Shown piece by piece: positions 17,618 to 27,354 of a stretch of DNA of 64,000 bases. The notes below the pieces were generated by a model. That model did no database searches, was not told where the DNA came from, and worked only from the letters and a program-made list of their open reading frames with translations. Position 1 is the first letter of the stretch. Each line of letters begins with the position of its first letter. The stretch comes from Bin55 sp965220235 (lineage in GTDB: Bacteria; Pseudomonadota; Gammaproteobacteria; Pseudomonadales; Azotimanducaceae): positions 1,302,001 through 1,366,000 of the forward strand of contig OZ244815.1 in assembly GCA_965220235.1 (NCBI GenBank), given 5' to 3'. The translations under genes and the position numbers were made by a program.

Positions 17618-19624
17618 TTAGGGATCAAGTGCGAAAGCGATTACGCTCTCCCCGAGGTCACCCACCGCTCGCGCATTCCCACCGGCATAGATAACGACGT
17701 ACTGTCGGTTATTCCACACATATGTCATAGGTGTCGCTTGACCCGCGGCTGGAAGCTCCCACTCCCAGAGTAGTTCGCCCGTCTCTATATCGAACGCTCG
17801 AAACATGTTGTCCATGGTCGCACCGACAAATACGAGTCCACCGGCGGTCACGATAGTCCCCCCGACTCCTGGTAAGCCTAGGTTTACTCCGTACATTTCT
17901 CCCAAAGCTTTCCGCCATACGATTTCTCCCGATGATAAATCTACGGCAGCAAGTAGACCCCACGGTGGTTGTGTACACAGAACCCCGAAAGGTGAAATGA
18001 GTAAGGTGCGCCTTACGCCAAACGGTGCGCCAGTTTGAGGCGCAACTTCCTGGTCGTGGAATATTTCTTGTGCAGCCTCAATCTCGTCAGATGGAATCAA
18101 TTGGATTTCGTGTGCGAGGTTGTTCACGTTGACAACTAGCAGATTGCGCATCGGATCAAACGACGTGCTACCCCAGTTCGCGCCTCCGCCGGTAAACGGG
18201 TAGAACAAGGTTCCTTGTACCGAAGGTGGCGTGTACAGACCTTCCGTCTTTAACTTTGCGATTTTTGAGCGACAGGCAAGGCGGTCTATGAGTGTAACCC
18301 CAAACGCATCGTCTGGCGAGATTCGGTCCGGCACCAACGCAGGAGGTGCAACCGGAAAGGGTTGGGTGGGGGATAACCACTCTCCCGGCGCGCCGGATTG
18401 CGGTACTGGTCGTTCTTCTATGCGGATGAACGGTTCGCCGCTTGCACGATCGAGTACGAACACCAAACCCATTTTCGTAGCTTGTACGACGACATCATGC
18501 TCTTTTCCATCTCGCCAGATCGAATAGAGACCCGGTTGGGAAGGAACGTCGAAATCCCAAATATCGTGATGAACCGTCTGGAATCCCCATCGTACCGCCC
18601 CGGTTTCTCCGTCTAGAGCGACGACCGAGTTGGCATGCCGGTTATCGCCGGGACGGAGTCCGCCGTAAAAATCTGGACTTGGACTCGAGGTCGGTACGAA
18701 CACGAGACCGAGGTTTTCGTCGACCGACATGGGTGCCCATGCGTTGGCGTGCCCTTCGTTCGGGGTGTCCTCGTTCTGCCAGCTCGCTGAGGCATCGTTG
18801 TCGGTTTCACGTGGGATCGGATCCCATTCCCAGCGGGATTCGCCCGTTCGGGCGTCAAATGCGCGCACCGACCCTATGGGTGCAACGACGCGAGCACTAT
18901 CGGCGATTGACGAGCCTACGACGACGGTCTCTCCTACCGTAACTGGCGGAGAGGTAATCTGGAACTCGCCTTTCCATAGGAGCGGCATACCCGGATCCAC
19001 CCGTACTTCGCCGTTTGTGCCGAAATCGCTACAGCGATCTCCGTTGTGGGCGTCAATAGCGATCACTCGAGCATCGTTTGTACCCATGAAAATGCGATCC
19101 GAACATACTTCGGGTGCATCAGAGTCGCGCCAATGTGCGACGCCTCGGCAGGTAAATTGGTTAGCGGGGCGTTGTTGTAGATCTATTTCGGGGTCGAAAC
19201 GCCATAGCTCATCGCCATTTGCTGGATTCAGAGCTATGATTTCGTTAAACGGTGTACAGAAGATGAGCTTGTCGTTTACCAAAATGGGTGTGGCTTCTGC
19301 GGCGGATTGATACATGTACTCCGCTCGGTTTGTCATGTCACCGGTCTTGTACTCCCATGCGGGTACGAGACGTGAGACATTCGCCTTGGAAATTTCGCTT
19401 GCATGTCCGTATCGATTTCCTCCTGCGTCGCCGCCATAGTGACGCCATCCGGATTCGGTTGAAATGGACTCAACGGGTCGATCTGTTAACTTGGCGGTAC
19501 CGTCGATGTCGAGGTCATCTGCGCCTCCAAGCATCCAGAATATCGAGCCACCGAGCATCAAGATTCCGAACGCTATCACAAGGAAGACGCCGACAACTAG
19601 AGCGACTTTTCGCGAGGTCGACAT
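17618..19624 (-). CDS. Membrane-bound PQQ-dependent dehydrogenase, glucose/quinate/shikimate family
   Basis: Oxidises a sugar, cyclitol or alcohol in the periplasm and passes electrons to ubiquinone using pyrroloquinoline quinone. 668 residues: one membrane segment (about 9-33, ALVVGVFLVIAFGILMLGG) and then an eight-bladed propeller. Family landmarks: SGWRHYGGDAGGNRYG, GDELWRFDPEIDL, VHHDIWDFDVPSQPGLY, RPVPQSGAPGEWLSPTQPFP, and LPGVGGTIVTAGGLVFVGAT with GELLWEWELPAAGQATPMTY near the end. The PVPQS-GEW-PTQPFP block is characteristic of this subfamily. It has one membrane helix instead of the five in classical glucose dehydrogenase, so the exact substrate is open. No PQQ synthesis genes are in the window. 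Convergent with the secreted protein. Confidence 0.9.
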   Translation of the reverse strand: MSTSRKVALVVGVFLVIAFGILMLGGSIFWMLGGADDLDIDGTAKLTDRPVESISTESGWRHYGGDAGGNRYGHASEISKANVSRLVPAWEYKTGDMTNRAEYMYQSAAEATPILVNDKLIFCTPFNEIIALNPANGDELWRFDPEIDLQQRPANQFTCRGVAHWRDSDAPEVCSDRIFMGTNDARVIAIDAHNGDRCSDFGTNGEVRVDPGMPLLWKGEFQITSPPVTVGETVVVGSSIADSARVVAPIGSVRAFDARTGESRWEWDPIPRETDNDASASWQNEDTPNEGHANAWAPMSVDENLGLVFVPTSSPSPDFYGGLRPGDNRHANSVVALDGETGAVRWGFQTVHHDIWDFDVPSQPGLYSIWRDGKEHDVVVQATKMGLVFVLDRASGEPFIRIEERPVPQSGAPGEWLSPTQPFPVAPPALVPDRISPDDAFGVTLIDRLACRSKIAKLKTEGLYTPPSVQGTLFYPFTGGGANWGSTSFDPMRNLLVVNVNNLAHEIQLIPSDEIEAAQEIFHDQEVAPQTGAPFGVRRTLLISPFGVLCTQPPWGLLAAVDLSSGEIVWRKALGEMYGVNLGLPGVGGTIVTAGGLVFVGATMDNMFRAFDIETGELLWEWELPAAGQATPMTYVWNNRQYVVIYAGGNARAVGDLGESVIAFALDP

Positions 19625-20944
19625 GGTCTACTTGGCTCCGAATCTAGTGATTGAATCCGATGTATGCTACCTGTAAGACCGTGCTTAGTTCATCAAGGCA
19701 CGTTGCTAGACGGTGGTTGATACGTATGTCATACATGAATCGTCTATTAAGACAACGATTTCGTCCGCTTAAATTGAGTTCCTCTTGCTATCGCGGAGAA
19801 TCTCGCAGCTACGGAGCGAATCAGATTGACCTAAGCGTTAAGTACATACATGCGCGTCAATGCGAAAGGAGTTCTATCTTAAGGTACGATGCAACGAGGT
19901 TGCGAGTTCGCGTTGATCGATCTAGATGACGTTATATTTCTCTAGTAACTGAACACTTGGCATGACGGGATAACGTGGATTAAAAACCCATATTGAGTGA
20001 GATTCCGATGGATTCCTCGACTCTTTGATTCAACTTCGCAGATCGGCCGATCACACGTCTTGAGGAGATCGAGGAATTACTCATTGCGGACCCTCGAAAC
20101 TGCACGCCGACCCGCGTGTTTTGGTTTTGTTCACGCACACCTGAGAATTGAACAAACGTCGAGAGCCAGAAGCGATCGTTTGACGCTTGCAAACCTTAAG
20201 CGAACTGTACATTAATTTGCGTGTTCGACTCACCTTGATCGAGGTCTCAAAGTCGAGGTTTTCGTCACGTGGTTTCATACAGACGTTTACCTCGGTAGTC
20301 ATACCCGCTTAGAGTGGCTCTTCTAACGCGCGACCGTGAACGGTAAGCCCCAATGTAACGTATTGAGAAGATTGCCGACGCCGACTAACCCTGAGGATCG
20401 CGTTATTACGTAATGCGCGGATGCGGGTAGCGACGTCGGCAATTTCTATAAGGCGGTGACTTCGTTTCCAGATACGCTCCCCATGATCTTGGACCCATTA
20501 GTGTGCGCAGTGTTACTTCAAACATCAAACGTCGCGGGACGTTTTCAATAAAAACTGGAAATTTAAGTCTTACACTCCTTCGTATACGTCATACTACCTG
20601 CAAAATCGATTCACTTTCGTGTAATTTAGACGAAGAAATGGGAAATAAACATGACAATTTCACGATATTGTAGTCAACGGTACGTATTAAAGATAGGTGC
20701 GGTTTTTCGTATTCGTCAGCAAGGCGGGTATCTTGCATCTACGTTTAGATAGATGAACAAACCGTGTTTCATTTGGGCGTGTGCTTGGATTTCGAGGATC
20801 TACTTATCAATCCTAAAAACCGTCAATGGCCGCTAATATCTCGGCTCGTGGTTGGTGAAATTCCTCGAACGAGACAGCCTTCGATTCGTGCAGCACATTT
20901 GATCAGAGGTAGTTCATGAGCAGAAACTTCATTGAAGAGGTTGT
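19625..20944. other. 1.3-kb intergenic region containing a nested hairpin
   Basis: Between the divergent PQQ dehydrogenase and PDZ-M48 lipoprotein. Frames here are short, overlap on both strands and lack signal peptides or known motifs. The notable element is the structured segment at 20371-20443. AT-rich stretches near 20540-20660 may hold promoters. Confidence 0.5.
20371..20443. ncRNA. Nested hairpin, possible structured RNA
   Basis: Outer arms ATTGCCGACG (20371-20380) and CGTCGGCAAT (20434-20443) pair perfectly over 10 bp. Inside them ACCC pairs with GGGT, and inside that CGCGTTA pairs with TAATGCGCG apart from a bulge. Three coaxial stems in 73 bases are unlikely to be chance, but strand, function and expression are unknown. 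No T-run follows on either strand. Confidence 0.35.
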
Positions 20945-22174
20945 GTGGAGAAACCAGAGTCGCTCGAAAACGAGGGATTACAGGTGAACGTCGACAGAAC
21001 CTGGCGTTGGCGACAAGGTTTCATCTCGTTGTGTTTCCTCACGGTAGTGAGCTGTCAAACTCCAAATGTCCCGTTACCGATACCCATGGTAGGCGTGGGG
21101 AATGAGCAACTCACGCCCGAAGACGCGAAGGACGAGTTGCATAGGGTTTGGTCCACGCAGCAACATGTAGCTGGGCTGGCATATGAATTAGGCAAGGCTA
21201 ACGTCGAGTTATGTGGGGAGGAGACGTCGAACGATCTCGGGATCGAATGGCTTACGATCGCGGACTTTCCGAACGCTAACCTACGAATTGCGGGTAGTCA
21301 GTTAGGTGTGGGTCGCCTTCCATTTGTAACCGTTGTTACGCCTCATTCTCCAGCCGCTCGTGCGGGTATCCGAAACGGCGACAGGTTATTGTCGTTGAAC
21401 GGCGAGGTCGTTCCGACGGCGCCCGAGTCGTACCTCACATACATTGAAATCAACAATGTGCGAGTGCCTATGTATCGACGCAAGATTAACCGTATGCTTG
21501 AGAATGCGGCGGCTCTCGGACTGAATATCCCCGTCGTCGTTCTACGCGACCGTGATGAAGTACATCTGGATATCGTTCCTTACGAGACTTGCGATTTTCG
21601 CGTGGTCGTACTGGAGGATTCCAATCTTCACCTAGAGAATCTCGGTAAAAGTGTGCTTATCTCGAGCGCTTTTTTAGATTTCGCTTATTCGGATCGTGAA
21701 ATTCAAACGCTGATCGCACATCAGTTGGCGCACATCTTGGGTAAACACGGCGCTAAGAAAACGAGAAACGCGGTCATCGGAGGCGTTGCCGGAGGAGCCG
21801 CGGCGACTGCGGTGCTTCTTCCTGTCGCTATTGTTGGTGCGATAGCGGGAGAGGACGTGGAATTCATCGGCGATGCTATTGAAGGGTCCGCAAGATTATC
21901 GAGCAGAGTCGGGGGCGGGATGTTCGCGACTCGGCATGAACGAGAAGCCGATTATCTTGCTCTTTATCTGCTCGAACGCGCCGGAATTGACCCGCGTGAA
22001 TTCCTAACAGTATGGAAACGTTTGCCTGCGGATGTGGGCGTTAACAAATCCCATCCAGCGATCGAGGAGCGCGTGAAAACCATCGAATCGACCATCGAAG
22101 AGATTAACGATAAACGGGCAAAGGGACTGAAGCTAGTACCGAGTCAGGAGCTCAAACCCGTCTCTAATGATTGA
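20945..22174 (+). CDS. PDZ/M48-like lipoprotein with substituted catalytic Glu
   Basis: 409 residues. A signal peptide with lipobox (FLTVVSC) makes it a lipoprotein. A PDZ domain spans about 110-205 (VTPHSPAARAGIRNGDRLLSLNGEV). An M48-type metalloprotease-like region spans about 230-400: the zinc motif reads LIAHQLAHILGKH, with Gln (CAG at 21722-21724) where HEXXH peptidases have the catalytic Glu, while the third-ligand motif RHEREADYLALYLL is intact. A Gly/Ala hydrophobic stretch (about 277-300) sits between the two. Zinc binding may persist but hydrolysis should be lost, so this is probably a pseudopeptidase acting as chaperone or adaptor. The start is GTG 20945 with GAGG just upstream. 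Compare the intact M48 protein at 34611. Confidence 0.82.
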   Translation: MEKPESLENEGLQVNVDRTWRWRQGFISLCFLTVVSCQTPNVPLPIPMVGVGNEQLTPEDAKDELHRVWSTQQHVAGLAYELGKANVELCGEETSNDLGIEWLTIADFPNANLRIAGSQLGVGRLPFVTVVTPHSPAARAGIRNGDRLLSLNGEVVPTAPESYLTYIEINNVRVPMYRRKINRMLENAAALGLNIPVVVLRDRDEVHLDIVPYETCDFRVVVLEDSNLHLENLGKSVLISSAFLDFAYSDREIQTLIAHQLAHILGKHGAKKTRNAVIGGVAGGAAATAVLLPVAIVGAIAGEDVEFIGDAIEGSARLSSRVGGGMFATRHEREADYLALYLLERAGIDPREFLTVWKRLPADVGVNKSHPAIEERVKTIESTIEEINDKRAKGLKLVPSQELKPVSND

Positions 22175-22251
22175 CAAGCTCCTCGACCGACTCCATCTTC
22201 GCATCGTTATCGCGGAGGTCTGAAGCAACGCATTAGCTAGATCGCCTACCC

Positions 22252-23778
22252 TCATAGTACGCAGTTCGCTTGACCGTCAGGCTCGAACAGAGGTATCGCA
22301 GATCGGTTAATTTCAAGAAGTTGCTGCCAAGTAAAGTCTCGATTCGATAGATCATCACATACAAAGTGATTACCAACGAAATTCGAGCAATTGTCTGGCA
22401 GATCGTTCGATTCGAACGCGTCGCGATGACCTGATACGAGCTTGCCGTCAACGATGCTTGCGACGATATCCGATACCTTGGACTCGACGAGATCAGCGTA
22501 TCCGTCGTCAGAGCGGGCTCTCACCATCACTAGATCTGCGGCGAATCCCGCTTTGATCTCACCGATGTTGCGCTCGAGATTGAGAGCATAGGCTGGATAT
22601 CTTGTTACCATGAGCGATAGGTCCATTGCTGACAACTCATTCCCCCATCTTTCACGGTCTACGTGTTTGGCGCACTTAAATGACTCCAGTAGGTTGTACG
22701 AACCCGAATACGACCAGTCGGTACTCAATGCGACACGTGCACCGTTTTCGATTAGGTGTGGTAGATCGATCGTATCACCGTAAAGCGCAAGGTTAGATCG
22801 AGGAGACCACACGATCGTTACGTCAAGTTCTCGAAGTCGAGTGACGCTGTCCCTACTTAAACCGACTGCGTGAATCATCGCGTAGCGTCGACCTGGGTTG
22901 CTTGCAACATAGTCTAGGAAGAACTCAGCCTCGAGTTTGGAGATCTTGTCGGTTCCCTCAGCCACGTGTGGCACATATGGAATATCGAGTGGCGCACCTT
23001 CAGTCAGTTCCGGTTTGACCGAAGGTCCGGTATACGGCCAAGGAAACTCCGCGAAATCACTGATTGCGTTAGGGAACGGGAATGTCTTCATGTCCGCGGG
23101 ATAGACGAAACCTTCTTCTTGATCACCCGTTCCGACGTTTTTGATCAGACCCGGCACTGCGCCGTTACCAGCGAATGTGGTCGTACCTGCAAGCAGATGG
23201 CGCAGTTCAATCCAATACAGCTCCGCTTCGGTTTCAACACGTGAGTAGGCGACCTCTGCGTATTGATCGCCACCTCTTCCTTGCCATTGATATCGGTTCG
23301 TGTAGACCGGCTTGACGTTTGGACCGGGTTTGCCGCCACTGTAAGGCGGATGTTCGTGCGCATTGATTAGTCCAGGCGAGATATAGACGTTCTCGCAGGT
23401 GAGTAAACGTGCATCAGGTGCGATCGAACGAATTTCGTCTATCTTTCCGATCTGTTGGATCGTGTCTCTTTCGATTAGGATTGCGTTGGTCGTAGCGCCT
23501 GTAACTCCTAGCACTTTACCACTTATGATCATTTGATTAGAGTCAGCCGATCCTCCATTGAGTGCACATTGAGCAGATGTCGTATTCACTTCGTTAGCTT
23601 CAATGTTCTGGACTGCAATCGCACAAGCACAGACTAACAATGAAGTCAACGTCGCGATTCGGGTGCGATCGTGACAATTCGAAATGCTGGAAAATGGCGT
23701 GAGAACGTCGCGTGCGAATTGACGAGCTTGATGGTACAAACTTGCTCGTAGATAGAGGTGTGAGCTGCGTTGTGTCAT
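22252..23778 (-). CDS. Secreted metal-dependent amidohydrolase
   Basis: 508 residues of the amidohydrolase superfamily (chlorohydrolase/cytosine-deaminase-like branch). Metal-site motifs in order: INAHEHP (HxH), YVPHVAEGTD, YAMIHAVGLS and VALSTDWSYSGSYN (catalytic Asp), with WSPRSNLALYG between the last two. The small composite beta-sandwich appears at both ends (ISGKVLGVTGATTNAILIER and GFAADLVMVRAR). Unusually it has an N-terminal extension with a hydrophobic segment (about 42-58, TLTSLLVCACAIAVQNIEA), so it is probably periplasmic or membrane-anchored. The C-terminal 60 residues carry three cysteines. Substrate unknown. Its 3' end faces the PDZ-M48 gene only 77 bp away, so the pair is convergent. 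Confidence 0.88.
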   Translation of the reverse strand: MTQRSSHLYLRASLYHQARQFARDVLTPFSSISNCHDRTRIATLTSLLVCACAIAVQNIEANEVNTTSAQCALNGGSADSNQMIISGKVLGVTGATTNAILIERDTIQQIGKIDEIRSIAPDARLLTCENVYISPGLINAHEHPPYSGGKPGPNVKPVYTNRYQWQGRGGDQYAEVAYSRVETEAELYWIELRHLLAGTTTFAGNGAVPGLIKNVGTGDQEEGFVYPADMKTFPFPNAISDFAEFPWPYTGPSVKPELTEGAPLDIPYVPHVAEGTDKISKLEAEFFLDYVASNPGRRYAMIHAVGLSRDSVTRLRELDVTIVWSPRSNLALYGDTIDLPHLIENGARVALSTDWSYSGSYNLLESFKCAKHVDRERWGNELSAMDLSLMVTRYPAYALNLERNIGEIKAGFAADLVMVRARSDDGYADLVESKVSDIVASIVDGKLVSGHRDAFESNDLPDNCSNFVGNHFVCDDLSNRDFTWQQLLEINRSAIPLFEPDGQANCVL

Positions 23779-24123
23779 TTCGGAAAAGAAACTCGGATGT
23801 TCGGAGGAGACAGAACGTATTACGAAGATCGCTCGAATCGCCCTTCATTCATGAAGGGGATGGATAGCGCGGCATGCACCTCTTTCTCATCCTGAAATCC
23901 ATTATGCGCGGTAGCTGATTTGATCTTAAGCTAGCGACATGCGGAAGACACGGTTTTCCTATCGGCTGTACCGGCGCAGACGCTACAGTAAAAGCTGAAG
24001 GACCTGTGACGCGCCTACGCCTATTTATTCGTAAAGATTGCGAAGATTATCGGAGAAGTGAATGGTCGGGTTGCAGGCTATTCTGCCGTATTAATGTCAG
24101 TACTTCAAAACACGACACGTATG
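23779..24123. other. Intergenic, no supported gene
   Basis: 345 bp upstream of the amidohydrolase and downstream of the interrupted regulator. No convincing ORF, RNA or terminator. Confidence 0.45.
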
Positions 24124-25188
24124 TTATGTGTCGTTGGCACGTGGAATGAAATAGCCAACCCCACGCTCGTTACAAACGTAATTTGGTGTCGAAGCACTAT
24201 CGCCGAGCTTGCTACGCAGCCGCTTCACGACAGCTCGTACGGCTTTCGGATCGTCAGGACCTTGGTTTCGTTTACCCCATACTTGGCGCAAGAGCATTTT
24301 GTAGTTCATTACTCTACCAGAATTGACCGACAGGACGCGGAGTAATTCGTATTCGGTTGCCGTCAGCTCGACCTGACGTTCGCCGACCTTCACTTTTCGT
24401 TGTTCGTAATCTATCTGTAGATCCTTAAACACGAACGGCGTAGGAAGTACTTGCCGTCGCAATGCTCCGCGCACACGTGAAACTAACTCTGCACGTGAAA
24501 ACGGATTGACGATGTAATCGACGGCGCCTGCCTGAAGGGCTTTGACGACGGCTTTATCCATCCCGTAAGGCGCTATGAAGATCACAGGTACATCGGAAAT
24601 TCCAGAAATTTGCGTGATTTTTTGATGCAGTGCGTTTCGGTACTGCTGCAGGTCAAGTACGACCAAAGCCGGATTGAATGAGTCGAATTGATCGAGAAGT
24701 TGGTCGCCGTCTTCTACAAATGATGTTTCGAACTCAGGAGCTGATAGAGACTCTTGAATGTATCTCTGCATATGCGAATTCGCGTTAATCACGAGAATTT
24801 GCACAACGCTTGGGGACCCCTCCATCGATGAGTCACGGGTTCGCAACGCTTGCGTTGACGAACCTTCTAACGGTTGGGTATGAACCAATGGCAACGTAAA
24901 CGTAATTTGCGTTCCTCCTGGTGGAGTTTCAGTGTCTGCCCAAATACGTCCTCCGTTGGCTTCGATCAGTCCCCGACAGATCGCCAGATCTATCCCCGCA
25001 TGGTTTTTGTCTTGATCGTCTTTTCCGTTTGAAGGCAAACTGTATCGTTGAAATAGATGCGAAATCTGCGCGTCGTGGATGTGCCAATTAGGCGCGGATA
25101 ATCGAACGGCAATGTGAACGTCTTCTTGTGATGCGCTGATTTCAATCTCGTCGGAGGGTTGTGAGAATTGCGTCGTAATTTGGAGCAA
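24124..25188 (-). pseudogene. 3' part of interrupted regulator (copy A): ATPase-like, receiver-like and winged-helix domains
   Basis: This is the in-frame continuation of the gene at 25192-26511 after an amber codon at 25192-25194. It carries the rest of a HATPase-like domain (FQRYSLP, ICRGLIEANGGRIWAD, GGTQITFTLPL). A receiver-like domain follows in which the acidic pair is replaced (LVINANSHM) though the central Asp remains (LVVLDLQQ), and the usual Lys is Asn (IVNPFSRAEL). An OmpR/PhoB-type winged helix ends the protein (ELTATEYELLRVL, VRAVVKRLRSKLGD, VGYFIP). A TTG at 25186-25188 could restart translation, but without the first half of the protein. Highly similar along its length to the intact copy at 59576-61936. 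Confidence 0.8.
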
Positions 25189-25191
25189 GTT

Positions 25192-26511
25192 CTAAATGAC
25201 CTGCTTGACGCGGGACGGGTCTACGAACACGTGCGGCAGGGTAGCACTTACGTTCACTTTGATCGGTTGAGGCTTTAATTCGGTGAAAAATTGAGCGCAA
25301 GATTGCTCAATCAAATTTGACACATTGATTTCCACTGGGCTCAACTCTAAGGTACCGGTTGCGATTCGTCCGTAGTCGAGTAGGTCCGCGATTAACCCAC
25401 GCATCTGATCCGCGTGATCGTCGATCACTCGAATATACTGGAGCATTTCGTCTGCGTCAGGTCGTGGCTTTGCACCAAGTACCGAAGCACTAGAACCTTT
25501 GATCGCGATCATCGGCGCGCGCAGTTCATCGCTTACCTTGCTGAGAAATTCAGCACGCAAACGAGTTAGTTCTTCGAGCGGGGCAAGGTCCTGAAGAGTT
25601 ACTACCAGTGACTCGACAGCACCACCTGTTGCTCTGACGGGGGTCGAGTTGCAGAGTATTGTGACGTTGCGACCGTCAGGTACCGATAACATCATTTCTT
25701 CCGCGTAAATCGTTTCAGGCTCGTTGCTTAACTGGCGCGACATTGGGAATTCCGCGAGCGAAATCTCACGGCCGTCGGCGCGACGACAAGTAACTGAGTT
25801 GAGTAGGTCTTGCGACGATTCTCCGGGTGTTGCTAGTTCTTGGACGATTCGTCTTGCTTCGCGATTTAACGAAGCCGGTTGTCCGGTATTCCCATCGAAA
25901 ACCACGACACCGACTGGTGAAGTTTCGATTAGAGTTTGTAAATCGGCTCGAGCGCGAAGCTCATTGCGATACGTACGCGCATTGGCGATTGCAGTCGCCG
26001 CTTGTGCTGCGAAGGGTCGCAGGACGTCTTCGTCCGCGTCGTTAAATTCCCGATTCCCTTCTTTTTGTGAGAGAAAGAAGATACCGATGTCCTTCTCCCG
26101 ATAGCAAAGCGGTGTGGCTTGGAAAGGCGCCGAAATCATTACGTGTGTTGAAAACCCGAGCGCAGAAACATATGCGAGAGGGTCCGCTACCCGAATCGAT
26201 TCACCTATGTCACGCAGGTGCGCGAAGAGTTTTGGTCCATCTGGCCACGCAGCCATCCGATCCTTTTCTTCACGCGTAAATCCAGAAGTGACAAACTCCT
26301 CAATTTGCCCTTCTGTGTCGACGGTCGTGATGACTCCGTAGCCTGCGCTCGTCAAGACACGGGCGCTATCGACGACCTCTTGTAGAACATAGTCGAGATC
26401 GAGGCTCGAATTAAGCCGCAAAGTCGCCGCACTTAGCCTTGAGATACGTTCTTCCAGGGCGTCAATTCGACGTTGAAAATCAAGAGTACTTTCGGACACG
26501 TTATGACCCAT
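25192..26511 (-). pseudogene. 5' part of interrupted regulator (copy A): GAF, PAS and degenerate HisKA
   Basis: 439 codons from ATG 26511. N-terminal coiled coil (DALEERISRLSAATLRLN), GAF domain (about 30-185, ending DADEDVLRPFAAQAATAIAN), PAS-like domain (about 190-315, SPVGVVVFDGNTG), then a HisKA-like helix pair whose H-box reads FLSKVSDELRAPMIAIKG: Asp replaces the phospho-accepting His. It ends inside the ATPase N-box: RVKQVI, then TAG, then NLLQ. Kinases typically have a Glu or Asp there, and GAG to TAG is a single change, so this looks like a recent nonsense mutation. The paralogue at 59576-61936 reads IKQIIDILL at the same place. The conserved upstream region lies at 26560-27040. Confidence 0.82.
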
Positions 26512-26997
26512 CCAAGCAGAGCATTCGGAGTCGCAACGTCAGTAGACGCGGAACCGCGTCGCTACAATATCGTCTGTTTGTCGCGAAGGGTAAACTAAAT
26601 ATCGGAGTTTTGTAACAAACAAAAGTTGCTCCCGAATAAAGTTGTGATCGCGCCTTCGAGTTGGATCTTCGAAATCGAGGTAAGCTCGAGCGATTTATAG
26701 AGTCGTTCGGAGCGATAGTTTTGTTCATGATGACTGGACTTAGTTGTGTCTCGGTTCTTGGTCTTGCGTGTCGTGATTGAGTACGTAATTGAAGATCTCC
26801 TTCGATAAACACACATCGATCATTTCACATTGTTGCGTGTGGGCATCCTGGTTGAAAATTGAACAAGTCGAGCAGTTGCTACGTTTGCGTGACCAGCAGT
26901 TCCTACCCAAATGCGATAGAACGTCTGGTCATTCAGTTACTTCATACTGACCTTATTCATAGCACACACAATCGCCGGCGTCACCACCAGAATGGTC
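26512..26997. other. Regulatory region shared with copy B
   Basis: 486 bp between regulator copy A and the small divergent ORF. Blocks of it match 61937-62440 of segment B: the AATATCG repeat pair, ATCGATCAT followed by TCACATTGTTGCGT, TTGCGTGACCAG, GCGATAGAAC and TTACTTCATA. Conservation of non-coding DNA between the two copies points to shared control. No gene seen. Confidence 0.55.
26566..26604. promoter_or_regulatory. Direct repeat AATATCG x2, candidate operator (copy A)
   Basis: AATATCG occurs at 26566-26572 and again at 26598-26604, a 32-bp period (three helical turns), 55 bp upstream of the regulator start. The same pair with the same period lies upstream of copy B at 62006-62044. Winged-helix regulators of this class bind direct repeats, so autoregulation is a reasonable guess. 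Confidence 0.4.
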
Positions 26998-27040
26998 ATG
27001 ACCGACATCAAGCCAACCTCTGGCTCGGTTGGCGCCGGCG
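26973..27040 (+). promoter_or_regulatory. Hairpin enclosing the start codon of the small ORF (copy A)
   Basis: Arms 26973-26983 (CGCCGGCGTCA) and 27030-27040 (TGGCGCCGGCG) pair over 11 bp with one G-T wobble. ATG 26998 lies in the loop. The structure is conserved in copy B (62416-62482) and could control translation. Confidence 0.35.
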
Positions 27041-27087
27041 TACTGCTAATACTAACTTATGCGCGATATGAGAGTCTAGTTTCGTAG
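26998..27087 (+). pseudogene. Truncated copy of small membrane protein (copy A)
   Basis: ATG 26998 opens 29 codons beginning MTDIKPTSGSVGAGVLLIL, almost identical to the first 19 residues of the 67-residue protein at 62441-62644. It then diverges (TYARYESLVS) and stops, losing the second hydrophobic segment. Too short to function as the copy-B protein does. Confidence 0.5.
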
Positions 27088-27272
27088 CAAACGACTACGG
27101 CTGTCAATACGCGAATATTTAGGATGATTAATTCGCGTACCGTGTGATATTTCCTCACATTGATCGCATCGACACATAAGCGCGGGATTAGTTCCTGCCC
27201 GATTTCTTCGTTGTGGCAACCGAACGTGCGCGAAAACACCTGATAATCAGGGTCTTTCTAGTGTTTGAGAGA

Positions 27273-27302
27273 AACCCCGACACCATACGGAAAGCCGGGG
27301 TT
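27273..27302 (-). terminator. GC-rich hairpin downstream of cadherin-type autotransporter
   Basis: Arms AACCCCG (27273-27279) and CGGGGTT (27296-27302) pair over 7 bp, just beyond the stronger hairpin at 27312-27344. It is followed on the minus strand by TCTCTC rather than a T-run. Confidence 0.4.
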
Positions 27303-27311
27303 GGAGAAGAG

Positions 27312-27344
27312 CGTAGTGGCAGTCGATTCACGACTGCCACTACG
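27312..27344 (-). terminator. Strong 14-bp hairpin after the autotransporter stop codon
   Basis: Arms 27312-27325 and 27331-27344 pair perfectly (core GTAGTGGCAGTCG) with a 5-base loop. It starts 11 bases past the stop of the gene at 27355-32592. A weak pyrimidine tract follows on the minus strand. Probably the transcription terminator or a 3'-end stabiliser. Confidence 0.6.
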
Positions 27345-27354
27345 TTTAGACTAC

